A stretch of DNA of 64,000 bases from Peribolospora baueri (Eukaryota; Basidiomycota; Peribolosporomycetes; Peribolosporales; Peribolosporaceae), in NCBI GenBank assembly GCA_029717555.1, contig JAMDHS010000068.1, positions 50,979-114,978 of the forward strand. The letters run 5' to 3'. The position numbers and the translations under genes are program-made. Positions 61,687-64,000 of the stretch are shown here, piece after piece; the first letter of the stretch is position 1; each line of letters begins with the position of its first letter. The notes beneath the pieces were generated by a model that was not told the origin of the DNA, made no database searches, and saw nothing but the letters and a program-made list of their open reading frames with translations.

Positions 61687-63411
61687 ATGTCTTCCAAGCG
61701 AAAGGCTCCCATCAACCCCGCCTCAAGCATGCGCTCCTCAGCGCGTCAAGCTGACCAACCCGCCGGGGCTCGCTCCACCTCCAAGCGAGCGCGCTTTGCC
61801 GAACCGCTCAAGGACGCGGCGTTTGGGTCATCTTCTCGTTTCGACGGCGATATGGGGTCAGGGGCGAGCGAGCCGATCGAGGGTGACCCGGAGCTGGAGG
61901 CGCAGGATGCAAAGCGCGAGCAACAGGGCAGGAAGGGTAGGGTGATCACAGAGGGATACAGCGACAGCGAGGAGAGCGAGGGGGGTGACGACGACGTCGT
62001 CAGTGCGAGAAAGGGAAAGGGGAAGGCGGCTGGAGCGGAGGAGGAGGAGGAGGACGACGACATGTTTGACGTCAAAGGTGGCGGATCGGACAGCGAAAAG
62101 GAGGACCTAGGTGGTAAGAAGGGCAAAGGAAAGGGCAAGGGCAAGGAGCCGAGGTTCCTGGAGATGGGCGAGATCGAGGGCCAGGAATTCGGCGCGGCCT
62201 CCGACCGACGGTACGACAAGGGCAAGGAGACCGCCCCGGGGGAGGACGACGAAGAGGCGAGTGATTTGGAGGTCAATTTCGAGGACGAGTCGGAGCACTC
62301 GGACGTCGACCTCGAAGCTGAGCCGGAGGAAGCGAACGAGGGAGAGGGCGACGAAGCATCGAAGGGGGACGGGCAGCGGACAAAACGCAAGCAGGGTATG
62401 GGCTTCAAGCTGGACGCGTTCAACATGAAAGCGGAGATGTCCGCAGGCAGGTTTGATACGGAGGGCAACTACATCGCCAACGCCAAGGACCCGCACGATC
62501 AGCACGACCAGTGGCTCAAGGGCAACTATAGCCGGCAGACTATCCGGCAGGCCAAGGAGGCCGCCAAGGCTAGGGAGGAGAGAGCAGAGAGGGAGAGGAG
62601 GGAAATGGAAGAGAGGACGGGGGGATTGCTCAACGAGGCGCAAAAAATGATGAAGCTGATCCGATTGATGCATCGCGGGGAGACGGTACAGGAGGCGGTT
62701 CAGCGCATCGGTGCTGAGGCCCAGAAGGAGAGAAAGGCGGAGCAGGCATTGAAGAAAGGCGCGTGGGGCAAGGGTAAACGGGCTCAAGCCAAGAAAAGTC
62801 GCAGCGCCGACGCTACCGGCTCGAGCGATGCGATGGCCGTCGACGACGTCCCTCCGTCCGACATGGACGTCGCCGCGGCGGCCTCTACCTCTCCATCGTC
62901 CGCAGCGCCACGACATCCCTCTCTGCTTGCCCTCGACACGGTAACAGACCTCACGTCCGGCCTCATGTCCGATCACGGCCTGATGAACATCTACGATGAG
63001 ACGTTCGAGGGACTTGTGCGCTCCATCAGGCGGTCCGGAGAGGTGCCGGAGACGTGGGATCCCAGGCCGGCTGATGAGGACGAGAGTGAGCGGGAACGAT
63101 CGGAGCGCATGGACATGAACGGCGCCGCCAACGTCGTAGGAGCGACCTCGTCAGACGTTGACGAGCGGCAATTCGAGTACAAATGGGCTCCCAGCTACCT
63201 CGCCGCCCAAGCCGCACAGACGGGCCGACCGGTGGACCCGGAAGTGCAGGTGTACGGGCCATTCTCCGCTTCAGATCTCAAGAGCTGGGGATCGCAAGGG
63301 TTCTTTGGGGGTGAGGGGAGGGAGAGGATTTTGCTTAGGGCGGCGGCGCAGAAGGACGGAGGAGGGATGCAGGGCGGAGGTTGGAAGCGTTGGGGAGAAG
63401 CGGGATTGTGA
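61687..63411 (+). CDS. lin1: GYF-domain U5 snRNP protein LIN1/CD2BP2 homologue
   Basis: Homologue of human CD2BP2 (U5-52K) and yeast Lin1/Snu40, which associates with the U5 snRNP via its GYF domain. Intronless frame of 574 residues. The N-terminal half is highly acidic and Lys-rich (DDDVVSARKGKGK, EEEEEDDDMFDVKG), followed by the family core MGFKLDAFNMKAEMSAGRFD, GNYIANAKDPHDQHDQWLKG and MMKLIRLMHRGETVQEAVQR, then LTSGLMSDHGLMNIYDETFE. The C-terminal GYF domain (about 496-560) reads FEYKWAPSYLAAQ, then VYGPFSASDLKSWGSQGFF. The start MSSKRKAP is chosen for its context (ACACAATGT); an in-frame ATG just upstream (MHPRHAAL) is possible. Confidence 0.93.
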   Translation: MSSKRKAPINPASSMRSSARQADQPAGARSTSKRARFAEPLKDAAFGSSSRFDGDMGSGASEPIEGDPELEAQDAKREQQGRKGRVITEGYSDSEESEGGDDDVVSARKGKGKAAGAEEEEEDDDMFDVKGGGSDSEKEDLGGKKGKGKGKGKEPRFLEMGEIEGQEFGAASDRRYDKGKETAPGEDDEEASDLEVNFEDESEHSDVDLEAEPEEANEGEGDEASKGDGQRTKRKQGMGFKLDAFNMKAEMSAGRFDTEGNYIANAKDPHDQHDQWLKGNYSRQTIRQAKEAAKAREERAERERREMEERTGGLLNEAQKMMKLIRLMHRGETVQEAVQRIGAEAQKERKAEQALKKGAWGKGKRAQAKKSRSADATGSSDAMAVDDVPPSDMDVAAAASTSPSSAAPRHPSLLALDTVTDLTSGLMSDHGLMNIYDETFEGLVRSIRRSGEVPETWDPRPADEDESERERSERMDMNGAANVVGATSSDVDERQFEYKWAPSYLAAQAAQTGRPVDPEVQVYGPFSASDLKSWGSQGFFGGEGRERILLRAAAQKDGGGMQGGGWKRWGEAGL

Positions 63412-63981
63412 GGGTGTACAGCTCTCTTTGCAGTGCGATGGATGGAGGTGGCATGTCGACAGTCCCTTTCAGCCCACTCGTACGAGTATTCGACGCGACG
63501 ACGTTCCATTCCCTTGCTTGTCCCACAAGCCCAGGTTGATATAGCCGCAGCACACGTTTGCCGTCGGTGCCGGGGCGACGTAAGCGGATCGAAGCGGAGA
63601 ATTACATCCGGCCAATTCAATTCCGCCACTGCCATCTAGACTCGTTCGTTGCCCTGACCGTTAACGGACGACCCGGCCAAGACGCGAGAGTGAGGGTAGC
63701 GCCTTCGACGGGCGCGGGGCGTGGGGCGCTTTTGCTGGCTGACCAAGACATGCGATCACATCGATCGTTGTTTCCGGTCACCTGCATTGAAGACAGGCGT
63801 ATATCTTGCCGACGCCGGGGGCCGCTGACGCGGCTGCCTCCTGTGCCGAGTCCGGGGCAAGGCGAGGTGGAAAAAAACGACCTTGCATACACAATGAATG
63901 GTATAAATAGGGCAACCTCTCCCCGCCTTGGCTAGCCACCAACAGTCCGCATCTCTGTCAGCCCCATACCGTACGCGAGCC
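63412..63981. promoter_or_regulatory. Promoter region of the gene starting at 63982
   Basis: 570 bp downstream of lin1. The last 80 bp carry a TATA box followed by a C/T-rich initiator-type tract before an ATG, the arrangement of a strongly expressed fungal gene. Confidence 0.6.
63902..63910 (+). promoter_or_regulatory. TATA box
   Basis: TATAAATAG lies 80 nt before the ATG at 63982, one of the few perfect TATA boxes next to a start codon in the window. Confidence 0.7.
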
Positions 63982-64000
63982 ATGTCCACTTCCAAGATCC
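63982..64000 (+). CDS. Truncated start of a gene (MSTSKI...)
   Basis: Only six codons are inside the window, after the context GAGCCATGTCC and downstream of the TATA box. The product cannot be named from this. The strong promoter suggests an abundantly expressed protein. Confidence 0.5.

Overview
The window reads as a gene-dense, GC-rich fungal nuclear chromosome segment, most likely from a basidiomycete yeast or dimorphic fungus; Ustilaginomycotina would fit, but that is inference. Support comes from many short spliceosomal introns with GTRNGT-type donors, long pyrimidine-rich introns, a Zn2Cys6 transcription factor, a Rho1 GTPase, a yapsin-like aspartic protease and an IRS4-type EH protein. 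I see no bacterial-style operons, transposon, CRISPR array or virus. Exon coordinates below come from reading frame, phase and splice sites by eye; most were confirmed by phase arithmetic across the whole CDS.

Layout. 1-2187 (+) is the 3' part of CCT1 (chaperonin). 3482-5624 (-) is the SNW/Prp45 splicing factor, divergent from an unrecognised gene at 5864-7427 (+). 7711-13246 (+) is a USP48-type deubiquitinase; 13934-16921 (+) an intronless IRS4-like EH protein; 17349-18800 (+) a CXXC zinc-binding CZIB (DUF866) protein. 19162-21462 (-) is VTA1 (ESCRT), divergent from a Bot1-type mitochondrial ribosomal protein at 21761-22761 (+). 23450-27044 (-) is a Zn2Cys6 regulator and 28778-33542 (-) a USP7/Ubp15 deubiquitinase. 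35298-36813 (-) is a class I methyltransferase, divergent from an ECM15/UPF0045 protein at 38297-39661 (+). 41393-42655 (-) is Rho1, and 44830-48000 (+) a membrane-anchored aspartic protease. 49135-50212 (-) is an SDR reductase, divergent from a Cdc25/rhodanese-type phosphatase at 50824-51858 (+). 52580-54556 (+) is CIAO1, 55053-55123 (+) a tRNA-Gly(GCC), 56214-56566 (+) a possible tiny secreted peptide gene and 57418-58825 (+) a metal-dependent O-methyltransferase. 59448-61336 (-) is a DapA/HOGA-type aldolase, divergent from LIN1/CD2BP2 at 61687-63411 (+). A truncated gene starts at 63982.

Most genes are housekeeping and functionally unrelated: protein folding, splicing (Prp45 and LIN1 both relate to the U5/activated spliceosome), ubiquitin removal, endosomal sorting, Fe-S assembly and cell polarity. 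No metabolic gene cluster is evident. The unusual signal is gene architecture: five well-supported GC-AG introns in four genes, micro-exons of 5, 14 and 16 nt, and introns placed within a few bases of the start codon. The most speculative candidate is a three-exon gene for a 39-residue secreted peptide.
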